Assembly: GCF_009296315.1 (NCBI RefSeq)
Contig: NZ_WHLY01000002.1
Coordinates: 1,736,001 to 1,800,000, forward strand
Direction of reading: 5' to 3'
Source of the DNA: Salmonirosea aquatica
GTDB lineage: Bacteria; Bacteroidota; Bacteroidia; Cytophagales; Spirosomataceae
DNA: 64,000 nucleotides
Under the pieces are notes generated by a model. The model was given only the letters and a program-made list of their open reading frames with translations. It had not been told where the DNA came from and made no database searches. The translations under genes were made by a program, and so were the position numbers. Below, in pieces: positions 25,591-34,941 of the stretch; position 1 is the first letter of the stretch; the number at the start of each line of letters is the position of its first letter.

Positions 25591-28500
25591 ATGAAACAAG
25601 GTGTACAAATCACAGCCCGCTGGGCTGTACTTCTGCTGCTCACGATGAGTAGCTTTTTGGCGCAGGCACAGGAACGTCGCCTTACCGGCAAAGTAACCAC
25701 CTCGACCGACGGCCAGGGCCTGCCCGGTGTCAACGTGCAGGTCAGGGGAACTACTGTCGGTACGGTTACGGACGCCGACGGGCAATTTGCCATCAATGTA
25801 CCGGGCGAAAACAGTGTTCTGGTGATTTCGTCTATTGGCTTCATGAAAAAAGAAATAACCGTGGGGAATCAGAGCACGATCAACGTGTCGCTGGATGACG
25901 ATGTAAAGAGCCTGAGCGAGGTGGTCGTGACAGGCTACGGTACCCAAAACAAGCGGGACATTACCGGGGCCGTGGCTTCCATTGATGTCAAGCAGGCTTT
26001 GGCGGTCCCCGCCAGCAACCTGGCGCAGGCCATGCAAGGCCGGGTAGCAGGCGTGAACGTATCCAATGACAACTCGCCAGGGGTGGGGTGATGGTACGTA
26101 TACGGGGCTTCGGTACCATCAACGATAACTCTCCTCTGTATGTGATCGATGGTACCCCTACCAAAGGCAACCTGAATTCCCTGAACCTGAATGACATCGA
26201 GTCCATGCAGGTGTTGAAAGATGCTTCAGCGGCCTCCATCTACGGGGCGCGGGCCGGAAATGGAGTCGTCATCATTACCACCAAGAAAGGAAAAATCGGC
26301 AAGCCTACCCTTACCTACGATATGTATTATGGTACCCAGAGTGCCTGGCGGGGCCTGGACTTGACCAACACGCAGGAATATGCCGATCTGCTATGGACGT
26401 CCCGGATCAATGCTCTCAACACACTGGTGAACGGAGTAGCTACCCCGAACGCGGGCCAAACCGGTCTGATCTACCCCAGCAACGCGCAGTTTGGCAAAGG
26501 CGCCACGCCGGTCATCCCGGATTACATCATTCCCGCCGGAGTTTCGGAAGGCGATCCGCGCGCCGATCCCAGCAAGTATGTCTTCGACCCCTTTAATCCC
26601 AGCACGCGCTATCTGATCACTAAAGCCAACAAACAGGGCACCGACTGGTTTGACGAGATGTTCAACCCGGCTCCCATTCAGAACCATCAGCTGGGGGTAT
26701 CGGGCGGCAACGAGAACGGACGTTACGCCATGTCGCTCAACTTGTTCGATCAGAAGGGAATCATGCAATACACGTACTACAAGCGTTATTCGATCCGGGC
26801 CAATACGGAATTCAACGTAACCAAGCGGGTGCGCGTGGGCGAAAACTTCCAGGTAGCACTGGACGAGCGCGTGGGACAGACGAACGGCAACCAGAGCGAA
26901 TCGAATCCTATTTCCTTTGCTTACCGCATTCAGCCCATCATTCCGGTGAAAGACATTATGGGCAACTATGCGGGAACATCGGGTACTGATCTGGACAATT
27001 CCCGCAATCCGATCGCCGAACTCTGGCGTAACAAGGACAATGTAGGTCGTAATATGCGCATTTTTGGTAATGCCTACGCCGAGGTGGACATTTTGAAAGA
27101 CCTGACGGCCCGTACCCAGTTCGGGGTGGACTACAACCTGTACAATATTCGCAGCTACCGCGCCGTGGATTTGGAATCGTCGGAGAATGCCGGAGCCAAC
27201 GAGCTAAACCAGACCAACAACTACGAGTGGACCTGGACCTGGTACAACACGCTGACGTACAAGAAGAATTTCTTCAATGACCACCTGAACATGAATATCG
27301 TGGTGGGTACCGAATCCATCAAGAGTTTCTTCGAACAATTCACGGGTCGCCGGCAGCGCTTCGCTTCGGATGACATCGACAACCGCTTCCTTGACGCCGG
27401 TAACCCCGGTACTTCGGTCAATTCAGGTACGGCGTCGGACTGGCGGCTAGCTTCCGAATTTGCCAAAGCCAACTTCTCACTAGACGACAAATACCTGATC
27501 GACCTGACCGTGCGCCGTGACCGTTCATCTCGCTTTGCCGAAGCCTACCGTGTGGCGTATTTCCCGGCTGTGTCGGCCGGATGGCGGTTGTCCAACGAAT
27601 CATTCATGAGTGGCGTAAGCTGGCTGGACGATTTCAAACTCCGCGCGGCCTGGGGCCAAACGGGTAACCAGGAAATCGGTAACTATAACCGCTTTGGTAT
27701 CTATGGCACCAATGCCGCCCAGAACTTCTATGACCTGAGCGGTGTCAATACTTCGGCCGTGCAGGGCTACGACCGTACCCAATTTGCCAATCCTAACGCC
27801 AAATGGGAGACCACGACTTCTACTGACTTCGGTTTCGACGCCGTTGTTTTGAAAGGTCGCCTGGACGTTAATTTCGACTGGTTCGACCGCAAGACCACCG
27901 ACATGCTGTTCCGGCCTGACGTACAGCGTACGCAGGGTACGGCTACCGTACCCTTCCAAAATATCGGCTCCATGCGCAACAAGGGTGTCGAACTCGGCCT
28001 GAACTATAACGGCAGCGCGGGCAAGGATTTCACCTATTCGGTGGGAGCCAATATTGCTACGTATCGCAACGAGGTTATCAATTTGACGGGCGACCCCGCT
28101 ACACAGTACTTTGGCTTCACCACGCGCCTGCCTCCCATGAGTGTGACTCAAGCGGGCTATCCGATTGGTTCATTCTTTGGCTATACCATTGACGGCTTCA
28201 TCAATTCTGACGAGGAAGGTAAAAGCCTGCCCGTTCAGTTTGGTGGTGGAGCCAACAACAAGGCCGGGAATTTCCGCTTCCGCGACGTCAACGGCGATGG
28301 CATTATCAATGCGTCTGACCGCTCTATCATCGGCAGCCCCCACCCTGATTTCACCTACGGTCTCAATATCAGTGCTACCTACAAGGCCTTCCGATTAGAT
28401 ATGTTCGGTCAGGGTGTGCAGGGCAACCAGATTTTCAACTACGTACGGTACTGGACCGACTTCCCGACCTTCGCGGGCAACCGCAGCACACGGATGCGTT

Positions 28501-28856
28501 ACGAGTCATGGGAACCGGGCAAAGCCAATCCTAAGCTACCTCTGCTGCGCTCCAACGACGTAATTTCCGTCCAGCCTTCTACCTACTACCTAGAGGATGG
28601 CTCCTATCTGCGTGTGAAAAACATCCAACTCACCTATACCGTCCCCGGAAAATTCCTGTCGCGGTTAGGTCTGGGCAAGGCATCGGTGTACATCCAGGGA
28701 CAAAACTGGTTCACATTCACCAAGTACACCGGACTGGACCCCGAAATTAACCTGCGTAGCTCGAGCGGCACCGACCAGGACAAGCAGATCGGGGTGGATG
28801 AAGGCGCTTACCCAGCGTATCGGGCGACCCTGGTGGGGCTGAGCCTCGGGTTTTAA
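25591..28856 (+). pseudogene. SusC/RagA-type TonB-dependent receptor, one-base frameshift
   Basis: It should encode about 1,088 residues: a signal (MKQGVQITARWAVLLLLTMSS...), a CarboxypepD_reg-like domain (LTGKVTTSTDGQGLPGVNV), the TonB-box region and plug (VVVTGYGTQNKRDITGAV), and the barrel, ending with an aromatic residue (GLSLGF). The frame breaks at 26080-26091: NSPGVG followed by stop, while the next frame reads on as VMVRIRGFGTINDNSPLYVIDG. Adding one G to the GGGG run at 26080-26083 restores the family pattern SPGGGVMVRIRG exactly. So one base is missing, by mutation or sequencing error. With the SusD gene 37 bp downstream it forms an importer for a glycan or other oligomer. If the lesion is real, no receptor is made unless ribosomes slip. 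Confidence 0.9.
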
Positions 28857-28893
28857 TCGGATTGTACAAAATACTTCAAACTGATATTCTCAA

Positions 28894-30618
28894 ATGAAAA
28901 AAATAACCTATTTCACAAGTCTGCTCGTGCTGGCCCTCGCTACTTCGTGCAGTGATGATTTTCTGGAAACAAGGCCCAAAGCCGCGCTTTCGTCCGAAAC
29001 CCTCAAAGACCGGGCGGGCATCAACTACCTGCTTACGGGTGCCTATTCCCTTCTTGATGGCGTAGGGGCGGGCAATACGACCTACCATAGTTCGGCCGAC
29101 AACTTCGTATACGGCAGCATCGCTTCCGATGATGCCTACAAAGGTACCATTGCCGGCGACCAGCCCGAGATGTCCCTGATCGAGCAGCGGCAAATCCAGC
29201 CTGACAACACCTACTTTCGGGGCAAGTGGCAGGCGGTATACGATGGCATTGCGCGTTCGAACGACGTGATGCTGCTGGTGGATCAGGTAACTCAGCTAAC
29301 CGACACCGAGAAAACGCAAATCAAGGCTCAGGCTCGTTTCCTGCGCGGACATTACCACTTTGAGGCTAAGAAAATGTGGAACATGGTACCCTACATCGAC
29401 GAAACGGTTTACAATCCTGACGATCTGAGCAGTACTAAAGTACCCAATGACAAGGACATCTGGCCCAACATCGAAGCCGATTTGAAGTTTGCGCTGGACA
29501 ACCTACCCGAAACCCAGACGCAGAAGGGCCGCCCTACCAAGTGGGCGGCTGCCGCTCTGCTGGGCAAGGCGTACCTTTATCAGCGTAAATGGGCCGAAGC
29601 CAAGGCGCAGTTTGACGCCATCGTGAACAGCGGCCGCTACAAGTTGATGGATCGCTACCATGACAACTTCCGTACGGCAACCAACAACAACGCCGAGTCG
29701 ATTTTTGAAGTACAGCATTCGGTCAATGATGGTGCGCCGGGCGGTGAAAACGGCAATCAGGGAGCTACCCTCAACTACCCTTACGGGGGCGGGGGCGTGA
29801 CGACCTGCTGCGGTTTCTACCAGCCTTCCCAAAATCTGGTGAATGCCTTCAAGACCCAGAATGGCCTGCCGATGCCCGAATCGTTCAATACCTCTGATGT
29901 CAAAAACGACCAGGGCATCGAGTCCAACCAGGCCTTTACGCCCGATCAGGGTGAATTTGACCCGCGCCTCGACCATACGGTGGGCCGCCGGGGCATTCCG
30001 TTCTTGGATTGGGGGGTACATCCCGGTAAGGCGTATGTCCGCGATCAGTCGTACGGCGGTCCTTACTCACCTCGCAAGCATGTGATGTACCGTTCGGATG
30101 TAGGTAGCCTTACTTTTTCGGGCAACCCGCGCCTCAACGCCAACAACTACCGCATGATACGCTACGCGCACGTTCTGTTGATGCTGGCTGAAGCCGAGGT
30201 AGAGCTGGGCAATCTGACGCGCGCCCGCGACCTGGTGAACATGATACGCAACCGGGCGGCCAACCCGGATGGCTTCGTAAAGACGGCCGACGGAAAACCC
30301 GCCGCCAACTACGTCATCAAGCCCTACGCCGATGCCGATCCGGCCTTCAGTACCGCCGCCAACGCCCGCACCGCCGTCCGCTTCGAGTCGCGCCTGGAAC
30401 TGGGTATGGAAGGACACCGTTTCTTCGACCTGGCCCGCTGGGGTATCGCCGATCAGGTCATGAATGCCTACTATGCCGTCGAGAAGGCCAAGCGTACCTA
30501 TTTCAATGGGGTCAATTTTATCAAAGGCAAGCACGAGTACTACCCACTTCCGCTGCAGGAAATCGTCAACTCACAGGTAGGTGGGAAAGCTACTTTAAAG
30601 CAAAATCCTAACTATTGA
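28894..30618 (+). CDS. SusD/RagB-type outer-membrane lipoprotein
   Basis: 574 residues. The lipoprotein signal is MKKITYFTSLLVLALATSCS, with the lipid-bearing Cys in SCSDDF. The N-terminal helices with FLETRPKAALSSE and TPR-like repeats (AQARFLRGHYHFEAKKMW; WAAAALLGKAYLYQRKWAEAKAQF) are typical. The C-terminal SusD domain ends in the conserved block GMEGHRFFDLARWG ... HEYYPLPLQEI. SusD caps the SusC barrel and binds the ligand at the cell surface. The gene sits 37 bp after the SusC gene and ends at a strong terminator, so the operon is only susCD with no hydrolase. Confidence 0.95.
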   Translation: MKKITYFTSLLVLALATSCSDDFLETRPKAALSSETLKDRAGINYLLTGAYSLLDGVGAGNTTYHSSADNFVYGSIASDDAYKGTIAGDQPEMSLIEQRQIQPDNTYFRGKWQAVYDGIARSNDVMLLVDQVTQLTDTEKTQIKAQARFLRGHYHFEAKKMWNMVPYIDETVYNPDDLSSTKVPNDKDIWPNIEADLKFALDNLPETQTQKGRPTKWAAAALLGKAYLYQRKWAEAKAQFDAIVNSGRYKLMDRYHDNFRTATNNNAESIFEVQHSVNDGAPGGENGNQGATLNYPYGGGGVTTCCGFYQPSQNLVNAFKTQNGLPMPESFNTSDVKNDQGIESNQAFTPDQGEFDPRLDHTVGRRGIPFLDWGVHPGKAYVRDQSYGGPYSPRKHVMYRSDVGSLTFSGNPRLNANNYRMIRYAHVLLMLAEAEVELGNLTRARDLVNMIRNRAANPDGFVKTADGKPAANYVIKPYADADPAFSTAANARTAVRFESRLELGMEGHRFFDLARWGIADQVMNAYYAVEKAKRTYFNGVNFIKGKHEYYPLPLQEIVNSQVGGKATLKQNPNY

Positions 30619-30634
30619 GTAAGTTGATTTATTG

Positions 30635-30675
30635 AAAAAAGAGGGGCGCCTTTTAGAAAGGTGCCCCTCTTTTTT
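30635..30675 (+). terminator. Terminator of first susCD operon
   Basis: GAGGGGCGCC (30641-30650) pairs with GGTGCCCCTC (30660-30669) allowing G-U, with an A-run before and six T after the hairpin. Confidence 0.9.
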
Positions 30676-30739
30676 ATAGAACAAAACAGTTGGGTACAGG
30701 TTTTACGATATAAAACTGAACCGATTAACCTATGAAATC

Positions 30740-30973
30740 ATGTTGAAAAATCCCACTTTCGCCGCAGTATTTTCCACAGCCTACCTTTTATTGTTTGTAG
30801 TCTTAATCGCTGTCGGCCAGGCGGGTGTCGGTACGCTGCTTTTCATATTTTCGCCACTGCTGATAATTTGGCTAGTGTACGTCGTGCTACGCTACGGGAA
30901 GGCCTCTGGCCGTACTTTCGATGAGTATTTTTATGACGATGTCAATATTCGGGTGGATAAGCTGAGGGAGTAG
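30740..30973 (+). CDS. Small two-helix membrane protein
   Basis: 77 residues with two membrane segments (FSTAYLLLFVVLIAVGQ, about 10-26; GTLLFIFSPLLIIWLVYVVL, about 31-50) and a conserved-looking cytoplasmic tail (RYGKASGRTFDEYFYDDVN). No family name is recognised. The tail is clearly under selection: a second copy of its last 28 residues, identical in protein but different at seven third-codon positions, lies at 34057-34143. The IS element begins about 150 bp downstream. Confidence 0.75.
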   Translation: MLKNPTFAAVFSTAYLLLFVVLIAVGQAGVGTLLFIFSPLLIIWLVYVVLRYGKASGRTFDEYFYDDVNIRVDKLRE

Positions 30974-31120
30974 TCGGGCACTTCTCTGACTAGCGAATTC
31001 TTGTTTCTTCCGATAAGACTCTACTCTTGTAACATGACGAAGAATATCCTTTGTAAATATTCCTATTATATCTTCTCTTAAAAGGTAGAATGATTCGCTA
31101 TATCAACAAAAATTAATAAT

Positions 31121-31133
31121 AGACTTGTTGCAA
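31121..31133 (+). repeat. Left terminal inverted repeat of IS element
   Basis: AGACTTGTTGCAA, matching the complement of 32062-32074 without mismatch. Confidence 0.88.
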
Positions 31134-31150
31134 AGGCTTAAATTTGATTT

Positions 31151-32048
31151 ATGAATCTCTCAATTACAGCTTTAAAAACAGACCGACAGTGGCGCTCAGC
31201 TACCGGTTTGGATCAGAAACGTTTTTCCAAATTATTGGTTTGGTTCGAGCAGTCCCATGAACAAATTTACGGCAGGGGCATTGAACTCAGGCAGTCCGAG
31301 TGTCCTGAACTACCTGCATTGAGCACCTACACGGATTTATTACTGTTTACCTTATTTTCGTTGAAATCAGGGCTTTCGTACGATCTCTTAGGTTTCACTA
31401 CCGGCATGGACGGCTCGACCGCCAAGCGAAATCAGGACATCGGTATAACCGTACTGGGCCATACCTTGGCGGCCTCAGGCCATGTCCCCAAGCGTAGTTT
31501 TGACAGCGCCGAGGAGTTCAAGGAACACTTCCAGGACAAGGGTGCCATCCTGATCGATGCCACCGAACAACGTACACAGCGGCCGGGTGACTCAGACTAC
31601 CAAAAGATGATGTACAGTGGCAAAAAAAGCTCACACCGTCAAGGCCATGATTATGGCCACCACCGATCGGTACATTCATTTTTTAAGTAAATGCTGGGTC
31701 GGGAAATCGCACGATTACACTCAGCTCAAAGTAGAATTCCCGGCCGGGGAACCCTGGTTCAAAGATTTACGGGTAAGGGTTGACTTGGGCTACCAGGGGA
31801 TAGTCAAAGACTATGAATGTGAGCAGATTAGCATCCCTGAAAAGAAGCCCAGGAAGGGCAAGTTGACTGAGGTGCAGAAAGAAAGTAATCGGGGCAAATC
31901 CTCGGAACGTGTCTATGTCGAGCAGGCTATCGGTGGAATGAAGAGATTTCGGTATTTGAGTGATCGCTTACGAACCCGTAAGGTACTTCTCTACGAATCA
32001 GCGATTGGTATTTGCGCCGGCCTATGGAATTTTTATCTTACTAACTAG
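31151..32048 (+). CDS. IS5-family transposase, two frames joined by frameshift
   Basis: The first frame (31151-31690) encodes 179 residues, with the N-terminal helical domain and the first catalytic Asp (ILIDATEQR). The second (from about 31617 to 32048) carries the second Asp (RVDLGYQG) and the Glu (RVYVEQAIGGMKRFRYL), giving a complete DDE set. The frames meet at GGCAAAAAAAGCT (A7 at 31622-31628), where YSGKK continues as KAHTVKAMIM in the other frame. A +1 or -2 slip on the A-run joins them. Overlapping frames at a slippery A-run are common in small IS5 members, so this is probably programmed frameshifting and not decay. The transposase starts 30 bp inside the left end. Confidence 0.85.
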
Positions 32049-32061
32049 TTGTTAATCACTA

Positions 32062-32074
32062 TTGCAACAAGTCT
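32062..32074 (-). repeat. Right terminal inverted repeat of IS element
   Basis: TTGCAACAAGTCT on the plus strand is the exact complement of the left end at 31121-31133. Confidence 0.88.
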
Positions 32075-32126
32075 ATTATATATATTTACAATGGAAAATC
32101 AGTTTATTCCCCAACGATAGCCGACC

Positions 32127-33962
32127 ATGTCAGTAAGCGTAAAAATATTACTACTCTGTACTCTCTGCTCGTTACTGATCGATACCTGTGCCGGGCAGGA
32201 CATAACCTACCGTATAGAGATGGATTCTGTTTCTTACACTTATAGCCTAGCACCTGAATCCATTAAATCAAAAAATCGACTTCGGGAAGCAGTCGAGGAC
32301 ATTATACTGACCACTACTCCCAACGTTGATAGACCTTACAGCTCGGTTGATGTACGTATCCGGTTCCTGGAAACTTTTGATATCAATCGGGTAACGATGG
32401 TCGTCATAGACTTATTCCATGATTTTAGTTCCTCAGGCACACCACTTGGTTTTTCAAGTAATTGGCTATCCCCCAAATCAATAAATTACGATACCAAGGA
32501 AATCACGTATACAGTCGACGGCTTACAGGCCAATACGAGGTATCCCATGCGCGCGATCGTGAATCTTCAAGGGGATATAAGCAATAATAGCATCGAGCTT
32601 TTCTCTACAATAACGACTGCCCCGGCTCCCATCGGAAGAAAAAAGAAACTTTTGTTTGTGGTTGATCAGGAATGGAGAGACAATGCGGCAATCAGCCAGG
32701 CATTGCAAACCTATTCGCGAGACGTCAACCTGACCGACACGAGCGTTGTTTTCGGGTACTATTACATAGGTACCTCCCTGGCCGAGAAAATCGCCCTGTA
32801 TGAGAATGTAAAGCGCGACTACCTGGATAATGATTTGGCTTACTTGTTTTTTATAGGTCGAAACGCCGTTGTGCCAATCGCTACTGTAATCTATGATACA
32901 AACAATCAAATAGTCAACCGTTATTCGCTCCAGTCCTTTACCTACTACACCTTTCCCCGGTATAATGCCTATCAGTTCGATGCTAATTCAGGTGAATTTG
33001 TTTCACCAAGGACCCCAAGTCTTTATGATCGTTCTGAAACTGAAAAATTGAATGCAGTATTTCAACAGACCGGTGGAGCCATTTCTATGGGAATGCTGGT
33101 ACCTGACATCTCGTACGACCGTCAGACGAGCACGAATCGGATTTTGGCTTACTTTGATAAACTGCACCGATACAAAAATTACGAATTCGGATTTGACAAA
33201 AAAGTTCTGATCACCGATGGTTTTACAAGTGACGTTGAAACCATGAATTTAGCGGAGCAGAATGATCGTTGGTACGCAGCAGACTCGGTAAAATTCGGTC
33301 GTGTAAAAAACAATTCTTTTTCGGGCTACGACCAGCTGTGGAAAGACGATTATATTCAGAAGTTACGGGACAACTCCTATGAAATCCTTACCTACAATGG
33401 CCACGGGTCAAGCAGTTATCACAGTTTTGGAATTACCGAAACAGACATTACTCCGCTGCCCGCGCTCAACACGCAGATTATCAATTTTCATTCGTGTGAC
33501 GTGGGCAACTTTCGACATGCCGGATACCTGGCCAATAAGTATCTGGAAACCGGGAACGTACTGGCCGCCCATGCGTACAGCGATTTGCTTTTTGCATTTA
33601 CCATCAACGGAAGGAGCGCGCTGGCGCCGGAATTCGATAGAAATGGAGTATTCGACAACATGTCAAAAGGGGAGACAATCAGTGATGCTTTCAGGCATTA
33701 TACGGGCTATATAGATACTGAACTCATTCTTGGTGATCCACTCTTGACTTTGAGAGAATCGTGTGGCCCTGTTATTGAAAGCCAAACGTCGGGCGACTGG
33801 CATACTCGTTCTACTTGGACTTGCGGGCGCATTCCCACCCAAAACGATACGGTGCGCATCCTGCCGGGGCATGTCGTCACTTTACAGAATATAGGACAGG
33901 TAAAGGACATTGCAGTAGAGGGAAAATTGGACTTATTAGAGTCTGGCCGATTGGAATACTGA
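32127..33962 (+). CDS. C25 (gingipain-like) cysteine peptidase, secreted
   Basis: 611 residues with a signal (SVKILLLCTLCSLLIDTCAGQ). Residues about 30-165 form a beta-rich N-terminal part. A caspase-like peptidase fold follows: KKKLLFVVDQEW, VLITDGF, then YNGHGSSSYHSF (His426) and IINFHSCDVGNF (Cys457), the clan-CD catalytic pair. The end (about 545-611) is a small beta module (SGDWHTRSTWTCGRIP ... ILPGHVVTLQN) often attached to secreted Bacteroidota proteins; no type IX sorting tail is seen. C25 enzymes include gingipains and the PorU sortase, and this may be a PorU-like relative. The IS right end lies only about 50 bp upstream, so its native promoter is probably displaced and may be replaced by IS sequence. 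Confidence 0.82.
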   Translation: MSVSVKILLLCTLCSLLIDTCAGQDITYRIEMDSVSYTYSLAPESIKSKNRLREAVEDIILTTTPNVDRPYSSVDVRIRFLETFDINRVTMVVIDLFHDFSSSGTPLGFSSNWLSPKSINYDTKEITYTVDGLQANTRYPMRAIVNLQGDISNNSIELFSTITTAPAPIGRKKKLLFVVDQEWRDNAAISQALQTYSRDVNLTDTSVVFGYYYIGTSLAEKIALYENVKRDYLDNDLAYLFFIGRNAVVPIATVIYDTNNQIVNRYSLQSFTYYTFPRYNAYQFDANSGEFVSPRTPSLYDRSETEKLNAVFQQTGGAISMGMLVPDISYDRQTSTNRILAYFDKLHRYKNYEFGFDKKVLITDGFTSDVETMNLAEQNDRWYAADSVKFGRVKNNSFSGYDQLWKDDYIQKLRDNSYEILTYNGHGSSSYHSFGITETDITPLPALNTQIINFHSCDVGNFRHAGYLANKYLETGNVLAAHAYSDLLFAFTINGRSALAPEFDRNGVFDNMSKGETISDAFRHYTGYIDTELILGDPLLTLRESCGPVIESQTSGDWHTRSTWTCGRIPTQNDTVRILPGHVVTLQNIGQVKDIAVEGKLDLLESGRLEY

Positions 33963-34056
33963 TCTTATATTTTAAGGCGGGCTTTGAAATGATTATCACG
34001 TTTCAAAGACCGACCATCTTTCGATGTAGTAAGAATCGTATCTTGCCCATATTATG

Positions 34057-34143
34057 CTGCGCTATGGGAAAGCCTCAGGCCGTACTTTCGATGAGTATTT
34101 TTATGACGATGTCAATATCCGGGTGGATAAACTGAGGGAGTAA
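34057..34143 (+). pseudogene. 3' remnant of a second copy of the 77-residue membrane protein gene
   Basis: This stretch encodes the same final 28 residues (LRYGKASGRTFDEYF...DKLRE) and stop as 30887-30973, but no start or membrane segments precede it. The two DNA copies differ at seven positions, all silent third-codon changes including the stop codon. The copies therefore diverged while both were functional, and this one lost its 5' part later. An 8-bp inverted repeat (CTTTGAAA 33982-33989, TTTCAAAG 34001-34008) lies just upstream. Confidence 0.85.
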
Positions 34144-34150
34144 AGGAGCG

Positions 34151-34891
34151 CTACTTTCTAAGATACTTTTGCAAAGGAAGAGGAGAATTATTTTCGATGA
34201 GAGCCAGCAAGGTACCCTCGGGTCCGATGAGTAGGTAAGAGGGAGAAATCGAAAGCCCATATTTGATCATGAAATTCCGGGCTTCAGGAATAGGCACGAA
34301 CCCTAACTTGAACTCGTTCATGGCAGCGTAACCTTCCGGCATCGAAGACATAGTGATTCCCAGCGAAACCAACTTGATGTGCTTCGCCTTCGCTATGCCA
34401 ATTAATTCTACCAAATCTTTAGCACTATCAGCGCTAAAAAATGGGGGCTCTAAATTTTGCCAAAAACTTAACAATATGTAGCTACCCCTCAACTGTGAAG
34501 AACTGTACGTTTGATCGTCGGCCCCCTGCATCACAAAAGGACTAAGTACCTGCCCTACTTCCGGCTTTTTATAATCATTCAATAGATTCGCCTGTCCTAG
34601 CTCCAATTCTTCTTTCGTTTTCTTTCTTACCACATAAAAGGAAACCTGTCCGTATTCGTCAATCTGTGGAATGGCACTGTATTCTTTGGAACCGCCCTCA
34701 AACATCCGGGAAAATTCCTCGAATGGTATCTGCATACCCGTCTCTTTGTCGTAAATTTTAGTGTTTCTGTCAATTGTGCCTTGGGAGCTTATCCGTCTTG
34801 TGCTTCTTTGCAGGCTACTCTGAGCCACGGCGGTATGAGCGAGTCCATAGAACAATAAGAGAAGTATGAGAAAAGATCCGCGTGAAATCAT
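34151..34891 (-). CDS. Thioredoxin-fold (TlpA/AhpC-like) protein without redox cysteines
   Basis: 246 residues with a signal (FLILLLLFYGLAHTAVAQ). The C-terminal 140 residues are a thioredoxin-like domain: GQVLSPFVMQGADDQTYSSSQLRGSYILLSFWQNLEPPFF, ending SPSYLLIGPEGTLLALI. At the position where TlpA proteins have WCxxC, the sequence reads FWQNLEPPFFS, with no cysteine. It is thus unlikely to be a disulfide reductase; it may be a binding or scaffold variant. The first 100 residues are polar and unassigned. The stop codon lies 7 bp from the convergent gene remnant. Confidence 0.75.
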   Translation of the reverse strand: MISRGSFLILLLLFYGLAHTAVAQSSLQRSTRRISSQGTIDRNTKIYDKETGMQIPFEEFSRMFEGGSKEYSAIPQIDEYGQVSFYVVRKKTKEELELGQANLLNDYKKPEVGQVLSPFVMQGADDQTYSSSQLRGSYILLSFWQNLEPPFFSADSAKDLVELIGIAKAKHIKLVSLGITMSSMPEGYAAMNEFKLGFVPIPEARNFMIKYGLSISPSYLLIGPEGTLLALIENNSPLPLQKYLRK

Positions 34892-34941
34892 GGCTTGTTA
34901 CTTTATAAATATTCGTTTTCTTCCCCGCATGAGGCCAGAAG

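Larger units (their letters stand above)
31119..32076 (+). mobile_element. IS5-like insertion sequence (about 0.95 kb), complete
   Basis: The element is bounded by perfect 13-bp terminal inverted repeats AGACTTGTTGCAA (31121-31133 and complement 32062-32074); the match extends outwards by AT/TA. The flanks allow a TA target duplication, but the AT-rich site leaves the exact edges open by a base or two. It contains one transposase split over two overlapping frames. Size, DDE motifs and the A-run overlap match the small IS427/IS1031-type members of the IS5 family. No GGTACC occurs inside, unlike the host DNA. It lies between the 77-residue membrane protein and the C25 peptidase gene. Confidence 0.85.
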
